From a virus, in IMG/VR virus record IMGVR_UViG_3300037488_001994, positions 1 to 60,561 of that record: a stretch of 60,561 bases of DNA. The stretch is one strand, 5' to 3'. Below, in pieces: positions 42,587-51,123 of this stretch; position 1 is the first letter of the stretch, and the number at the start of each line of letters is the position of its first letter. The notes beneath the pieces are model-generated. The model did not search any database. It was not told where the DNA came from and saw nothing but the letters and a program-made list of their open reading frames with translations. The position numbers were made by a program, and so were the translations under genes.

Positions 42587-42751
42587 TTATTTTCCAATTT
42601 CTATTTTGTTATAACCGTCCATCCAAACTGTTTTAATAAGGTGATATATTTCGGCTGGGGAGTACGGTAAGGTATCCTTAACGCTTTCACATTGGTTCTT
42701 GGCGTATTTTTCTGCCAATTTCAAAATTTCCTTTTTTGATTTTGCTTTCAT
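42587..42751 (-). CDS. Micro-protein (54 aa), unknown
   Basis: ATG 42751 opens 54 codons to TAA. The product is lysine-rich at the start (KAKSKKEILKLAEKYAKNQC) and continues YSPAEIYHLIKTVWMDGYNK. Its codon use and composition look like a real gene, and it starts 7 bp after the upstream stop. No family is recognised. Confidence 0.55.
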   Translation of the reverse strand: MKAKSKKEILKLAEKYAKNQCESVKDTLPYSPAEIYHLIKTVWMDGYNKIEIGK

Positions 42752-42757
42752 GTGGTA

Positions 42758-42991
42758 TTATTTCGGGTACAGTCGTGGTGGAATAGGTTGTGGAACGGCG
42801 CCGAAGTCATTGGCTGGATTGAAAGGTAATGGCCCCAAAACGATTTTAACGCTTTCCATTGGTTTGAAAGGGTTTGGAATGTCCTTATCGAAGTATTGGC
42901 AAGGAACGCAGTTTTTGGTTATTTCTCGTTGTTCCTGGTCGGTTATACAGTCAATGCAGACTTGTGGGAGTTGGGATAGGATTGAGTTCAT
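42758..42991 (-). CDS. Small Cys-containing protein, unknown
   Basis: This 77-residue protein has C-I-D-C and C-V-P-C pairs (QVCIDCITDQEQREITKNC), which could form a zinc site, and a Pro-rich C-terminus. It overlaps the upstream gene by 41 bp. No family is recognised. Confidence 0.5.
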   Translation of the reverse strand: MNSILSQLPQVCIDCITDQEQREITKNCVPCQYFDKDIPNPFKPMESVKIVLGPLPFNPANDFGAVPQPIPPRLYPK

Positions 42992-43313
42992 TGTTTTGTA
43001 CGGTTAGATCGTTGTTGAAGTCTTCGATGAATGATTGAGCGTCACCGAGAGCGCGGACGATATTTCGGGCCTGGTAGTGTGTTTGACAGAGGGGTGAGAA
43101 TTTGTCGATGATGATTTGGATTTTCCGGTGGTCGGATATTTCCTTGGATTTGTAAACCATGATACCGGTTTGCTGGTATATTCTCAAAAATTCTTCCACG
43201 GAAGTATCTTCGGGGATATCTTCGATTGCGATTTTTTTCCGAGGGTGTTTTTTAATCCATTCATCGGTTTGTTTAAGGAAGTTTGGTCCGAGTTGACCGG
43301 GTTGTTTTTTCAT
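42951..43313 (-). CDS. Unknown protein (120 aa)
   Basis: This 120-residue protein is charged and helical (NFLKQTDEWIKKHPRKKIAI; VEEFLRIYQQTGIMVY), ending in a Pro/Asn-rich tail over the overlap. It is coupled to the preceding gene by ATGA. No motif is diagnostic. Confidence 0.55.
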   Translation of the reverse strand: MKKQPGQLGPNFLKQTDEWIKKHPRKKIAIEDIPEDTSVEEFLRIYQQTGIMVYKSKEISDHRKIQIIIDKFSPLCQTHYQARNIVRALGDAQSFIEDFNNDLTVQNNELNPIPTPTSLH

Positions 43314-43567
43314 GTTTTATTTTCTTTTGCGCGTTTAAGCCGGTCGGCGATTCGTTGTTCCTTTTTCATGAGGTTGACGAGTTTATTTCCTTTGCGGAAA
43401 GCCAATCGTTCAGTTACGGCATCGCATTCACCAGGTTCAAGTTTCCCTGGGATTGATTTTACTCTACGGATTTGAAAGTCTTTGTGGAGGGTTTCTTTAC
43501 GGATCACCACTTCATCGCGGCGCCAAAAGATACCTTCTTCGGTCCAATGTCTTTGATAGAATTTCAT
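43310..43567 (-). CDS. Unknown basic protein (85 aa)
   Basis: This 85-residue basic protein (MKFYQRHWTEEGIFWRRDEV) ends in a lysine/arginine-rich helix (MKKEQRIADRLKRAKENK). It may bind nucleic acid by charge alone. It overlaps the next gene by 4 bp and lies 11 bp after the sponge-like gene. Confidence 0.5.
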   Translation of the reverse strand: MKFYQRHWTEEGIFWRRDEVVIRKETLHKDFQIRRVKSIPGKLEPGECDAVTERLAFRKGNKLVNLMKKEQRIADRLKRAKENKT

Positions 43568-43578
43568 GGTATTTATTT

Positions 43579-43914
43579 TTAAGGTTTATATTGACCTTCG
43601 ACACCGCGTTTGATACGGTCGCTGGTTCGTTTTTCTAACCACATAAGGGCCTCCTCCATTTTGGTAATAGCGAGGGCGGTTTCCCTGGATGGGAATTTGG
43701 CATGGAGGTTTTGGCACCGGTCGATAAGCATGGCCAAAACTTCTTCATTGGTGGTGCCGTCATTGACTGTTCCCAATATCGTTGGACCGCAATTTGGATT
43801 ATTAATATCTCCTGGTATTGGCGCTTTTTCGATGAATTGGATCACTTGGCCTGGGGCCTGTTTGTTTTCGAAGTTGGCCAGTTCGTAACGATGGCCTGGA
43901 GTTAGGATTTTCAT
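43579..43914 (-). CDS. Acb2/Tad1-like cyclic-nucleotide sponge candidate
   Basis: This 111-residue protein has an N-terminal beta part (ILTPGHRYELANFENKQAPG; QVIQFIEK), then GTTNEEVLAMLIDRCQNLHA and the helical hairpin SRETALAITKMEEALMW, ending RGVEGQ. The SRExxLAITKxEEAxMW hairpin matches what I recall of the Acb2/Tad1 hairpin family. Those proteins bind and sequester cyclic nucleotides or gcADPR, blocking CBASS and Thoeris defence. The N-terminal extension differs from the shortest members. It is ATGA-coupled to a small membrane protein. The call is from recalled family sequence and was not searched. Confidence 0.62.
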   Translation of the reverse strand: MKILTPGHRYELANFENKQAPGQVIQFIEKAPIPGDINNPNCGPTILGTVNDGTTNEEVLAMLIDRCQNLHAKFPSRETALAITKMEEALMWLEKRTSDRIKRGVEGQYKP

Positions 43915-44183
43915 TTTTTGATAAATTGAATGAGGTAAGTTGTTTTGTCTTTGTCAACGAAGTAAACGGAATCTTTTGTGGAGAGTCCTTTGGATAGGAT
44001 TGCCATGATCTTGTCGTACTCTTTGACAAGGTTGGCACTAAAGGCTGAGTCTGCCTGGTGCTGGAGGATCAGTTCTTTTTTATCGCGCGATACTTGCATC
44101 ATTTTTTGATGAAGGAATCCAAAGGCGATTGCGAGAGCGATAGTGAGTAACACTTTTACAGAAAAGATAATTTTCTTTTTCAT
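43911..44183 (-). CDS. Small membrane protein with outer coiled coil (spanin-like?)
   Basis: This 90-residue protein has one N-terminal transmembrane helix (VKVLLTIALAIAFGFLHQKM) after basic residues, then a charged helical part (QVSRDKKELILQHQADSAFS) expected outside the inner membrane. The layout fits an i-spanin or a small exclusion protein. No partner gene or endolysin is visible nearby, so the lysis role is uncertain. It is coupled on both sides by ATGA. Confidence 0.5.
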   Translation of the reverse strand: MKKKIIFSVKVLLTIALAIAFGFLHQKMMQVSRDKKELILQHQADSAFSANLVKEYDKIMAILSKGLSTKDSVYFVDKDKTTYLIQFIKK

Positions 44184-44374
44184 TGCGGATTAGTTTCTAA
44201 GTATTTGAGTATCATTTTTTTAATAAACTCCTGTGAGGTTTTGAAATTATTTTGTTTCTTTTCATCCAGGGAGAAGTATGCTTCCAGCGCTTCGATCTCG
44301 CGTTCATTCATTTTGGGAATGAGTTGATCTTTGAGAATGGTTACAAGTTCTTCGGGGTCTTCGGGTAGGATCAT
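44180..44374 (-). CDS. Small helical protein, unknown
   Basis: This 64-residue acidic protein is fully helical in pattern (LPEDPEELVTILKDQLIPKM; QEFIKKMILKYLETNPQ). It overlaps both neighbours by 4 bp. No family is recognised. Confidence 0.5.
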   Translation of the reverse strand: MILPEDPEELVTILKDQLIPKMNEREIEALEAYFSLDEKKQNNFKTSQEFIKKMILKYLETNPQ

Positions 44375-45156
44375 TGGGAAAGTCTTTCTCTTATGAATTT
44401 ATCCAGGCGGTGATCTTTGCCATTGTCGTTGTAGTTCATAACGAGTTTACCAATGGCGTCTTTTTTCAGTAACGCTAAATCCCTTGCGCGATAAACGCCG
44501 AGTTTTATGGTTTGGTCATTCTCCAGGGAAACATCGGGATTGAGCCGGACATGGTTTCCGTAAAGCGTAGCGAAGAGGATCGGTTGAGTCAACATGGAAT
44601 GCTGAGTAATATTGTAGGTCGTGAGGACTTCGGTTATCAGGGCCTTGTTGAAGTACCTTGGTAGGTGTGTTTCGTAGTTCCAGGTACCTTTGCCATTTCG
44701 TTTGAGGTAGTCCAGGGTGATACGGAATTGTTCTCTCCATGTTTTTGATGGTAGGTTCCCTGGCTTGTTCCAATAATCCAGCAGGGTATGGACATGATTG
44801 TTCGCTATTGATCGGGAAATTTCCGGCAGGGTAAATTGTCGGAGGAACACCTGATCGTCATTCATATAAACGAAGTCAGGGTTTATCTGATCTTCCTTGG
44901 CAATGGTTTCAAGTTTTGATATTGAGTCCAGCGCCTTTGCATACATGATATTTTGAACCTGGGTGTGCGGTATGTGGGTCCAATAGGGTTTGAACGGTTC
45001 CGGCCGGTCACCGACAATAAAGATTTTCCTTTCGCCCTTAAAGAATTTCTCTACCGAGCGAATGGAGGATTGAATCTCGTCATGTACCTGGCCGAATTTA
45101 ATGTAAACCCAAACGAAGTGGATTATTGGTTCGGAGTCTGATTGGGTATAACTCAT
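44371..45156 (-). CDS. Stealth-like glycosyl/sugar-phosphate transferase
   Basis: The start at 45156 (MSYTQSDSEPIIHFVWVYI) avoids a long implausible extension over the upstream gene. The 261-residue protein has a GT-A-like core: a beta strand IIHFVWVY, SSIRSVEKFFKGERKIFIVG, and FVYMNDDQVFLRQF. The NDD motif resembles the metal-binding part of Stealth sugar-phosphate transferases and related glycosyltransferases. It belongs to a cluster with two other glycosyltransferases and a methyltransferase. Donor and acceptor are unknown. Confidence 0.6.
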   Translation of the reverse strand: MSYTQSDSEPIIHFVWVYIKFGQVHDEIQSSIRSVEKFFKGERKIFIVGDRPEPFKPYWTHIPHTQVQNIMYAKALDSISKLETIAKEDQINPDFVYMNDDQVFLRQFTLPEISRSIANNHVHTLLDYWNKPGNLPSKTWREQFRITLDYLKRNGKGTWNYETHLPRYFNKALITEVLTTYNITQHSMLTQPILFATLYGNHVRLNPDVSLENDQTIKLGVYRARDLALLKKDAIGKLVMNYNDNGKDHRLDKFIRERLSQ

Positions 45157-45451
45157 TTTTTTCAAAGTTTTCAGATTGTGGATACTTGGATGGTTCAGCG
45201 GTGATTTTTCTGAGGAGGTTTTCTTTTGCTCCATTGACAAGCCGGCGAAGTCTTTCCATTTCGGCGTTATAGATTGGATCGCATTTCTCTTCATACTTTG
45301 CAACCATCTGTTCGCAAAAATCGGTGTATGCCTGCCGGCTTTTCTCGCCATTGAACCTTATCCGGTCACCGATCCTTGTACCCATTGCGAGGCGCATTTG
45401 ATACTGATGGCGCTCTTCCGGCGTCATGTATGAATAGATTTCATTGTTCAT
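45098..45451 (-). CDS. Unknown helical protein (117 aa)
   Basis: From ATG 45451 the product has 117 residues; an ATG at 45463 would add four. It is strongly helical and charged (YSYMTPEERHQYQMRLAMGT; DFCEQMVAKYEEKCDPIYNA). Its last 59 bp overlap the glycosyltransferase gene and its start overlaps the 48-aa gene upstream. No family is recognised. Confidence 0.55.
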   Translation of the reverse strand: MNNEIYSYMTPEERHQYQMRLAMGTRIGDRIRFNGEKSRQAYTDFCEQMVAKYEEKCDPIYNAEMERLRRLVNGAKENLLRKITAEPSKYPQSENFEKNELYPIRLRTNNPLRLGLH

Positions 45452-45587
45452 TTCCATTCTCAATTTCTTTAAGCATTACATAAAGTTCAGTTATTGCATA
45501 ATTGTAGGCATCTATGGCCTGGATGGTAGTTGCAATTTCTATCATTCCATAAAGTTTATGGATCAGTTCGTTAATCTTGCGTTCCAT
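45441..45587 (-). CDS. Micro-protein (48 aa), helical
   Basis: ATG 45587 opens 48 codons to TGA at 45441. The product is a single charged helix pattern (MERKINELIHKLYGMIEIAT; AITELYVMLKEIENGNEQ). It overlaps the upstream glycosyltransferase by 17 bp and the downstream gene by 11 bp, which supports translational coupling. No family is recognised. Confidence 0.55.
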   Translation of the reverse strand: MERKINELIHKLYGMIEIATTIQAIDAYNYAITELYVMLKEIENGNEQ

Positions 45588-46521
45588 CGATCATATTTTT
45601 AAGGTGGTTGCCAATTACTTTAGAGGTATTTTTGATGTTGTGGCGCGAGGAGGCGAGTCTTAAATAGGGGTCCGCGACATGTGGATCATCCATATATTTC
45701 CTGACTGCCTGGGCGATATGTGGGGCCATATTTGGGTCAGTCATGGTACCAACCGGCACAAAGAAAGGATAGTCCTGTGTAAAATCTTCTTCCCTGGCGC
45801 GCGATCTTTCCATAATGATCGGTATTCCCATGGCGGCGGCTTCCAAAATCCTTATACAACCGGAATAATCCCATGAAACACCATGATTTCCTTCGATCAG
45901 GATATTTATTTTCTCCATTTCGGCCGGCATTTCTTTGTGAGGAACGGTTTTTATCTGAGCGTACTTTGGAATGGTGAGGCCAGGTTCAGTAATCGATCCG
46001 AGAATAACCAATTTTCCACCGGTATAAACCTTGATTTCCTTCCATATCTTGAAAAATGTACCTGGATAGGTAAGGTTTCTGATCTTTCCAATGAACGCGA
46101 AGACTATTTGCCCTGGCTGGTTACCCTTTTTGGTAAAGAATTTGCTATCAATGGTCTGAGGAATGGTAATTACCTTGCTTCTCCATGCAATTCCGTCCGG
46201 ATTGAGGTTGAATTTTGTGCCAACTCTTAACATATCGGTCCATGTATCGCTGAAAGTTGCGATCCGGTCGGCATTTCGCATCATTGTCGGGTTGTATGGG
46301 GAGGCAAACCATATCCTTTTCAATCCTTCGGCCTGCCGGAAGTAACTTTCGCTGGCCCGAATATAAGCGGCGCCGAAATCCTGGGCCATTACCCTGCCAT
46401 TATACGCAACTTTGAATCCGGCCTCCTCAATGGCCTTAACATTCATCATTTCATTGATCCGGTCACCGCTGATCGGCTCCAGGGTTTGACAAGTGCTATA
46501 TTTATAGAATATTTTGTGCAT
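45571..46521 (-). CDS. GT-B fold glycosyltransferase (GT4-like)
   Basis: This 316-residue protein looks like a GT-B enzyme: a first Rossmann half with IWFASPYNPTMMRNADRIAT, then VFAFIGKIRNLTYPGTFFKI and KLVILGSITEPG opening the second half, then NILIEGNHGVSWDYSGCIRI-LEAAAMGIPII, which places the usual E-x7-E-type Glu near the nucleotide sugar. It would transfer an activated sugar to an unknown acceptor in the cytoplasm. It abuts the next glycosyltransferase without a gap. Confidence 0.7.
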   Translation of the reverse strand: MHKIFYKYSTCQTLEPISGDRINEMMNVKAIEEAGFKVAYNGRVMAQDFGAAYIRASESYFRQAEGLKRIWFASPYNPTMMRNADRIATFSDTWTDMLRVGTKFNLNPDGIAWRSKVITIPQTIDSKFFTKKGNQPGQIVFAFIGKIRNLTYPGTFFKIWKEIKVYTGGKLVILGSITEPGLTIPKYAQIKTVPHKEMPAEMEKINILIEGNHGVSWDYSGCIRILEAAAMGIPIIMERSRAREEDFTQDYPFFVPVGTMTDPNMAPHIAQAVRKYMDDPHVADPYLRLASSRHNIKNTSKVIGNHLKNMIDGTQD

Positions 46522-48048
46522 TTATTTAATCCTCAATCTTAATGGTAGGTTTTTGGAAATTAAATTGTGTTCTTTTTGCAATTTTAACCGAAGATCAATA
46601 TTCAGTTTCATTTTCTCAGGACTTTTTTGCCTTTCGATATGCGCGCTGGTATCCGCCTGACGGTAGAGCCATGTTTTTTGTGGAAGATAGCAGAACACAT
46701 CACCGTATCTTTCGTAAATCCGCAACCATAAATCCCAATACGCGTGATTACCAAAGGTTTCGCTACGGAAAGGTAGAAAATTTTTCAGTAATTGTGTGTT
46801 AATTAAGGCGCAATCCGATACATAATTTGCCAACAAATGTTCCTTGTAGGAATAATTTTTGAATGTCCGGCTGGAATATGCTTTTAGGTTGTGATCGGTA
46901 ATTACAAAGTCGGCATAACAGACAAGTTTATTGGTAACATAGCATTGACGGACTTCATCCCTGCATTTTGTTGGCATGGCAACATCGTTTCCGGAAGCAT
47001 AACAGAACCAGGAGCCTTTAATGAAATCACAGGCGTTGTTCAGTTGCTCATAGATACCTGGCTTGTCGGAACATATCAGGGTATGTTTGTTACCATAAAT
47101 CATGGACGGATCACCCTGTACGGTTGAAATAATAATCTGCATTTTTACACCTTCTTGTTTCTCATAGGACTCAACCGCCTGTTTGAGAATTTTCGGGTTC
47201 TCATTGTAGGTGTTTATGATAACAGTTACCAATTCATCATCGAAAGATTCCGGAACGCGAGCGATAATTTCAGCATGTTTATTCCAAAATTCAGTATTAA
47301 GCCAATCGCAAGGCGCGTTCAGCCATTTTCTGAATGTTTTCGAAACCTTTTCGGCATCCGGTGGCATTTCCTTCTCTCTTATTATTGCCTGGGCCACACT
47401 TTCGGCATCGGTCCACGGTATTGTTGTCGGGTAACCGGCATTGCATATTGACCGCCGGCCCATCATTCCGAGTTCAACCACGGTATTACTCAATCCATCG
47501 TGCGGAGTAAGCCTTAACCCAACAAAACACTTCGGGTAAACCTTGCACAAGAGTAGATTACGGGAATATGTTTTACTGTCACATTGTATAAATGGTATCC
47601 CAGGGATCAATTTCTTAACCTCCTCAACAATCAATGAACCATAAAACTCAGACCTTACATCCGGAAGGTAAACATAGACTGAATCCCCAGGGGGGCATGG
47701 TCGTAGTCCAACATAGGTATTTGGGGTTACCGGAATGGACCGATAGACAAGGCCGGCCACTTTCAAGTCCTCCTCAATGTACTTGCTGATAGCAATATGG
47801 AATATTCTCATTCTATTATCCCTTAGATACCGGCAAAAATTGGCATTGAACCGAAGATTATAGGCATCGGTTCCGGCCCATATAACCACGGCAAAACTTT
47901 GGTGTGCCTGTAACACTTTCCATTGAGTGGTGTAACACCCGAAAAATACCGCCGGAAGATCGGTCCTGGTGTATTGATTTAGTTGGTACTTGGTCCTAAA
48001 AGCATGCTGGAAGAACCTTGCTCCGACAAATGCCTGCTGGATCATCAT
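46522..48048 (-). CDS. Two-domain glycosyltransferase (GT-B-like + GT2)
   Basis: This 508-residue protein seems to join two catalytic folds. The N-terminal half (to about residue 265) resembles a GT-B protein (VVIWAGTDAYNLRF; GLRLTPHDGLSNTVVELGMM, GRRSICNAGYPTTIPW). The C-terminal half is a GT2/GT-A domain (LVTVIINTYNENPKILKQAV; DKPGIYEQLNNACDFIKGSW; YASGNDVAMP as the metal-binding region). A fusion could link two sugars in sequence, though one half may be inactive. It overlaps the next gene by 4 bp. Confidence 0.7.
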   Translation of the reverse strand: MMIQQAFVGARFFQHAFRTKYQLNQYTRTDLPAVFFGCYTTQWKVLQAHQSFAVVIWAGTDAYNLRFNANFCRYLRDNRMRIFHIAISKYIEEDLKVAGLVYRSIPVTPNTYVGLRPCPPGDSVYVYLPDVRSEFYGSLIVEEVKKLIPGIPFIQCDSKTYSRNLLLCKVYPKCFVGLRLTPHDGLSNTVVELGMMGRRSICNAGYPTTIPWTDAESVAQAIIREKEMPPDAEKVSKTFRKWLNAPCDWLNTEFWNKHAEIIARVPESFDDELVTVIINTYNENPKILKQAVESYEKQEGVKMQIIISTVQGDPSMIYGNKHTLICSDKPGIYEQLNNACDFIKGSWFCYASGNDVAMPTKCRDEVRQCYVTNKLVCYADFVITDHNLKAYSSRTFKNYSYKEHLLANYVSDCALINTQLLKNFLPFRSETFGNHAYWDLWLRIYERYGDVFCYLPQKTWLYRQADTSAHIERQKSPEKMKLNIDLRLKLQKEHNLISKNLPLRLRIK

Positions 48049-48362
48049 AACTTTTTCTCTAAATGTGGATTACTGCTGGCAATAAAACTCGCGGCCGAAT
48101 AGATATCATGGATGGTCATTTTCTGTTTGAAGATACCTCTCTTTTTGGCCTGCATCATCTCCAAACTGTTATAAACATAATATCGATCCTTCGGACCCAG
48201 GATAACATAATAGGTTCTGCCATCGGCTTTGTGTTTTGCGCCGGCAATCTTTTTTGCCCTACGGAAACGCTTTGCAATTTTCCGTTGCTGGATCATATCT
48301 AATTGGTAGGTATCATCAAACCAATATCGATAAAGGTTCCGGAAGATATTTCTAAGTTTCAT
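48045..48362 (-). CDS. Unknown basic protein (105 aa)
   Basis: The start at 48362 (MKLRNIFRNLYRYWF) is chosen over an upstream Met three codons earlier. The protein is strongly basic (IQQRKIAKRFRRAKKIAGAK) with a beta hairpin RTYYVILGPKDRYYVYN. It is coupled on both sides (4 bp and 11 bp overlaps) within the glycosylation cluster. It could bind nucleic acid or a membrane. No family is recognised. Confidence 0.5.
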   Translation of the reverse strand: MKLRNIFRNLYRYWFDDTYQLDMIQQRKIAKRFRRAKKIAGAKHKADGRTYYVILGPKDRYYVYNSLEMMQAKKRGIFKQKMTIHDIYSAASFIASSNPHLEKKL

Positions 48363-48933
48363 AGGTTGCAACGATTATGAAAATAGTGTGCAGTTTGCTC
48401 CGGATCGGAATGATCTTTTCAATCGGGATCACTTCGCCATACCGAGCGCGAATTTCCTCTTCGGAACGGAACCAGCGAACATGTCCGGCATTGTTGTAAT
48501 CCGGAACGGAAATAATAAGGGTTTTGCAGAACAGTTTGTTCAGCAATAGAATATCCTTGTCGATATGTTCCAAAACTTCGATCATGGTTATCACCTGGGG
48601 AAAGGTAATATCTCTCATGGTCAAAAGATCGGAACATACTTTAAACTGCAAGGTATTATTTGGATTCAGCCGTTTGGCCATTTCGATTGCAGTTTTTGAA
48701 AAATCCCAACCCAGGTACCCCAATTTGTTTTTGATACACAACTTTCCAAACTGCCCAGGGCCACAACCGATATCCAATACCGCACTAAGGTTTTTTTCCT
48801 TAATGATATCAATGGTTTTTTGCCAAACCTGATAATACTGTGACTTTTCCGGCTCCTGTGAATAGGTTCCTGACTTTTGAGTGTTGTCCTGGTAGATTGC
48901 ATCGTACCATTCCTTACTTCTTTCTTTTCCCAT
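48352..48933 (-). CDS. Class I SAM-dependent methyltransferase
   Basis: The start at 48933 (MGKERSKEWYDAIYQ) is 2 bp after the terminase stop; the longer frame would overlap terminase. The 193-residue protein has motif I VLDIGCGPGQFGKL, motif II LGYLGWDFSKTAIEMAKRL, and a motif IV-like VITMIEVLEHI followed by LIISVPDYNN. This is the standard small-molecule or sugar methyltransferase set. Placed with glycosyltransferases, it most likely methylates a sugar or glycan. A DNA target is not excluded. Confidence 0.8.
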   Translation of the reverse strand: MGKERSKEWYDAIYQDNTQKSGTYSQEPEKSQYYQVWQKTIDIIKEKNLSAVLDIGCGPGQFGKLCIKNKLGYLGWDFSKTAIEMAKRLNPNNTLQFKVCSDLLTMRDITFPQVITMIEVLEHIDKDILLLNKLFCKTLIISVPDYNNAGHVRWFRSEEEIRARYGEVIPIEKIIPIRSKLHTIFIIVATYET

Positions 48934-48935
48934 TG

Positions 48936-50915
48936 TTAAAATATTGCGGCCGATGTTGGGCCTGTTTGTATTCTCTTCATCATTTCTTTCACAATATATG
49001 GGGCATCCATGTATTTTAATGCCATCCATACGACACCAGCGGTTGATACCACTAAATCGTCATGGCTACCTTCCACGGCACCATAGGAACCATCGGACTT
49101 GATTTCGTAACTGTCACATTCATCACAAGCGCGCTGGTCACGCTCAATGTAAAGCGAGTCACGCATGGCCGCGTTCAGTTGGTCAATAATCATCGGCTTG
49201 GTGGCCCTGTTGGTATGGAAACCATACTTTGCCGGCGCACCCTGGCGGATGGAGTCAGGTGTGGTTCTCAGATAAAGGTTATCATAGAAATTTACAATTT
49301 CATCCAGGATCGTCAGGAAGTGATCTCCTTCGAAATTATCATCCTTGTTTGTACGGAGCGAGTTTGTTTCAATGGCATATAATCCCTTACAATACCAATA
49401 GGCAAGTTGAGCGCCTTTCCAGGCGAATAAATCCTGATCTAAAATTCCATGCCAGGTGGCAACCATTTCCGGACTTTCACCTTCGATCATCCAATATCGA
49501 TCAATCACACGGATCGCTGAACGGTCGGCCTTTAATGTCCGGCCCCCGATATCCCCGAATAATCCATACCGGTTTGCAACTCTCAATGAGTGGTCCGGCG
49601 GTTGCCATACCCAAAGACTGCCATTATGAACCTTTTCGAACCGGATATTCTTAAATGCTCCTTCTCCTTTTTCAGCATCGGCAAAAAGTTCACCCTTCAT
49701 TAATGGCTGGTGACAATTCTTTTTGGTGTGGATCACATACATTGGTGCGAATGCTCTTCGGCCGGTGGACTGAAATGCCTCTTGCCAATCGCAGGGAAAC
49801 TCAGACTGCATCATCCAATCGGAATAACCTTCCCTGTATTTGAATGTTTTATACCAATGAATGGCCTCCAGGCATGCACCCTTTTCCCAAAGAATCCAAT
49901 CGGCCTCCTTCATTTCATTGATAAACTTGGTGTAATCCTTAATCTTCCGCTGGTACATTTCAATTTCGAAAAATGAAATGAACACACATTCATAACCGCT
50001 TTCGTTATTGATCCCTGACATCCATTCATGGTGCCAAAAGTTTCCGACACCCTTTGCGGTGGACTCCAGGGCAATCAATGTATCGGCTTCCGAGGGAACA
50101 GTAGCGCGAAGTGCCTGTACTAAATCTTCCGGCGTCCGGTTCTCAGTCTTTTTCCATAAACCTATCTCAGATAAGTGGAGCATGGCGAAGTCAAATGACC
50201 GCAAGGCATCCGGTGAGGGCATCGATCCGACACCGATAATGTTTCCGCGTTCAGCCACAACACGAACCTTTGCTGAACCTTCATACGGTTTTAGGGTAAT
50301 GGTACCGGAAATCTTCGGATAATGTTTGGCGAACCTGGAGAACATACCGCGGATATTCCTTGCCTGGGGTTCCACATCGGCGCAAATGGCGGAATGCCAA
50401 TTCTCGCGGAGAACAACACTTATCCATGCCATGTATAACTGAATGAGGGTACTTCCACCCCATTGCCGAGCCTTTAACAGTTTGATCCGGATGGGTATTC
50501 TCCTTAACCGTTGTTTCTCCATGCGCGCGAAGAGTTTCCTTTGAGGATGGCGGAGGCTGAATTTCATCGGTTTTTTTGAAATCTTATCCTGTATGGTTAC
50601 CCTGGTGATGGCCCAATATTCAAAATCATATTTTATCCGGAGTTTATCAAAACTGAGTAGAAAACTTGGCCAGGACCGGCCTCTTTTGAAATATCCCTGG
50701 TCGATCATATAGTCGCGGAGGTTATGACCTTCGAATTGTAGGCCAGGAATATCCTTCATGGCCATTGGTAGATATAGCAAATTATCCCTATCAAGTTGAT
50801 ACGGAAACCGATCAATAGGACTACCTTCTCCTGTGTACTGATTATACGGTACGGCAAATTCACTCAACCGTTTCGCATTCTCCAACAAGATCGCGTTCAA
50901 TTTTTCTTCGTTCAT
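48936..50915 (-). CDS. terL: Terminase large subunit
   Basis: This 659-residue protein packages DNA into the procapsid with an ATPase and a headful or site-specific nuclease. It has a Walker A-like KARQWGGST (148-156), a Walker B-like FAMLHLSE (243-250), an RNase H-like nuclease core with GDIGGRT (D455) and ADRS (D464), and a C-terminal SHDD (618-620) with the last metal ligands. Length is typical. It is encoded on the strand opposite to the capsid genes, with a divergent intergenic region between them, and heads the - strand glycosylation cluster. Confidence 0.9.
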   Translation of the reverse strand: MNEEKLNAILLENAKRLSEFAVPYNQYTGEGSPIDRFPYQLDRDNLLYLPMAMKDIPGLQFEGHNLRDYMIDQGYFKRGRSWPSFLLSFDKLRIKYDFEYWAITRVTIQDKISKKPMKFSLRHPQRKLFARMEKQRLRRIPIRIKLLKARQWGGSTLIQLYMAWISVVLRENWHSAICADVEPQARNIRGMFSRFAKHYPKISGTITLKPYEGSAKVRVVAERGNIIGVGSMPSPDALRSFDFAMLHLSEIGLWKKTENRTPEDLVQALRATVPSEADTLIALESTAKGVGNFWHHEWMSGINNESGYECVFISFFEIEMYQRKIKDYTKFINEMKEADWILWEKGACLEAIHWYKTFKYREGYSDWMMQSEFPCDWQEAFQSTGRRAFAPMYVIHTKKNCHQPLMKGELFADAEKGEGAFKNIRFEKVHNGSLWVWQPPDHSLRVANRYGLFGDIGGRTLKADRSAIRVIDRYWMIEGESPEMVATWHGILDQDLFAWKGAQLAYWYCKGLYAIETNSLRTNKDDNFEGDHFLTILDEIVNFYDNLYLRTTPDSIRQGAPAKYGFHTNRATKPMIIDQLNAAMRDSLYIERDQRACDECDSYEIKSDGSYGAVEGSHDDLVVSTAGVVWMALKYMDAPYIVKEMMKRIQTGPTSAAIF

Positions 50916-51123
50916 GCGGATTTGCCAATATTGCTCTTATGGATTTTTGCGCTGATTCTGCCTGCATGTAAAAACAGGGTGCCGGTCGTTCAGCGGCCAT
51001 TTGGAAAAGTTTTTTCTTTGAAAAGGAGTTTGATTTTTCCGGACCGAGTTCTTTAAGGAGGGCAAGATAAGACCGGTATAGGTCCGAATGTTTTTTGATA
51101 ACGAGTTCTCTTTTGGAGGCCAT
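50860..51123 (-). CDS. Possible small terminase subunit
   Basis: This 87-residue helical, basic protein (RELVIKKHSDLYRSYLALLK; KKKLFQMAAERPAPCFYMQA) overlaps the start of terL by 56 bp and is the first gene on that strand. Size and position fit a small terminase, which recognises DNA for packaging, but the sequence alone is not diagnostic. Confidence 0.5.
   Translation of the reverse strand: MASKRELVIKKHSDLYRSYLALLKELGPEKSNSFSKKKLFQMAAERPAPCFYMQAESAQKSIRAILANPHERRKIERDLVGECETVE

Noticed and set aside
42697-43007. + strand frame of 102 aa over the micro-gene region
   Set aside because: It is antisense to two coupled - strand genes and begins at a poor start; its composition is shadow-like.
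45157-45351. N-terminal extension of the Stealth-like gene
   Set aside because: The extension is antisense-like in composition and overlaps a coupled upstream gene. The ATG at 45156 begins the fold.
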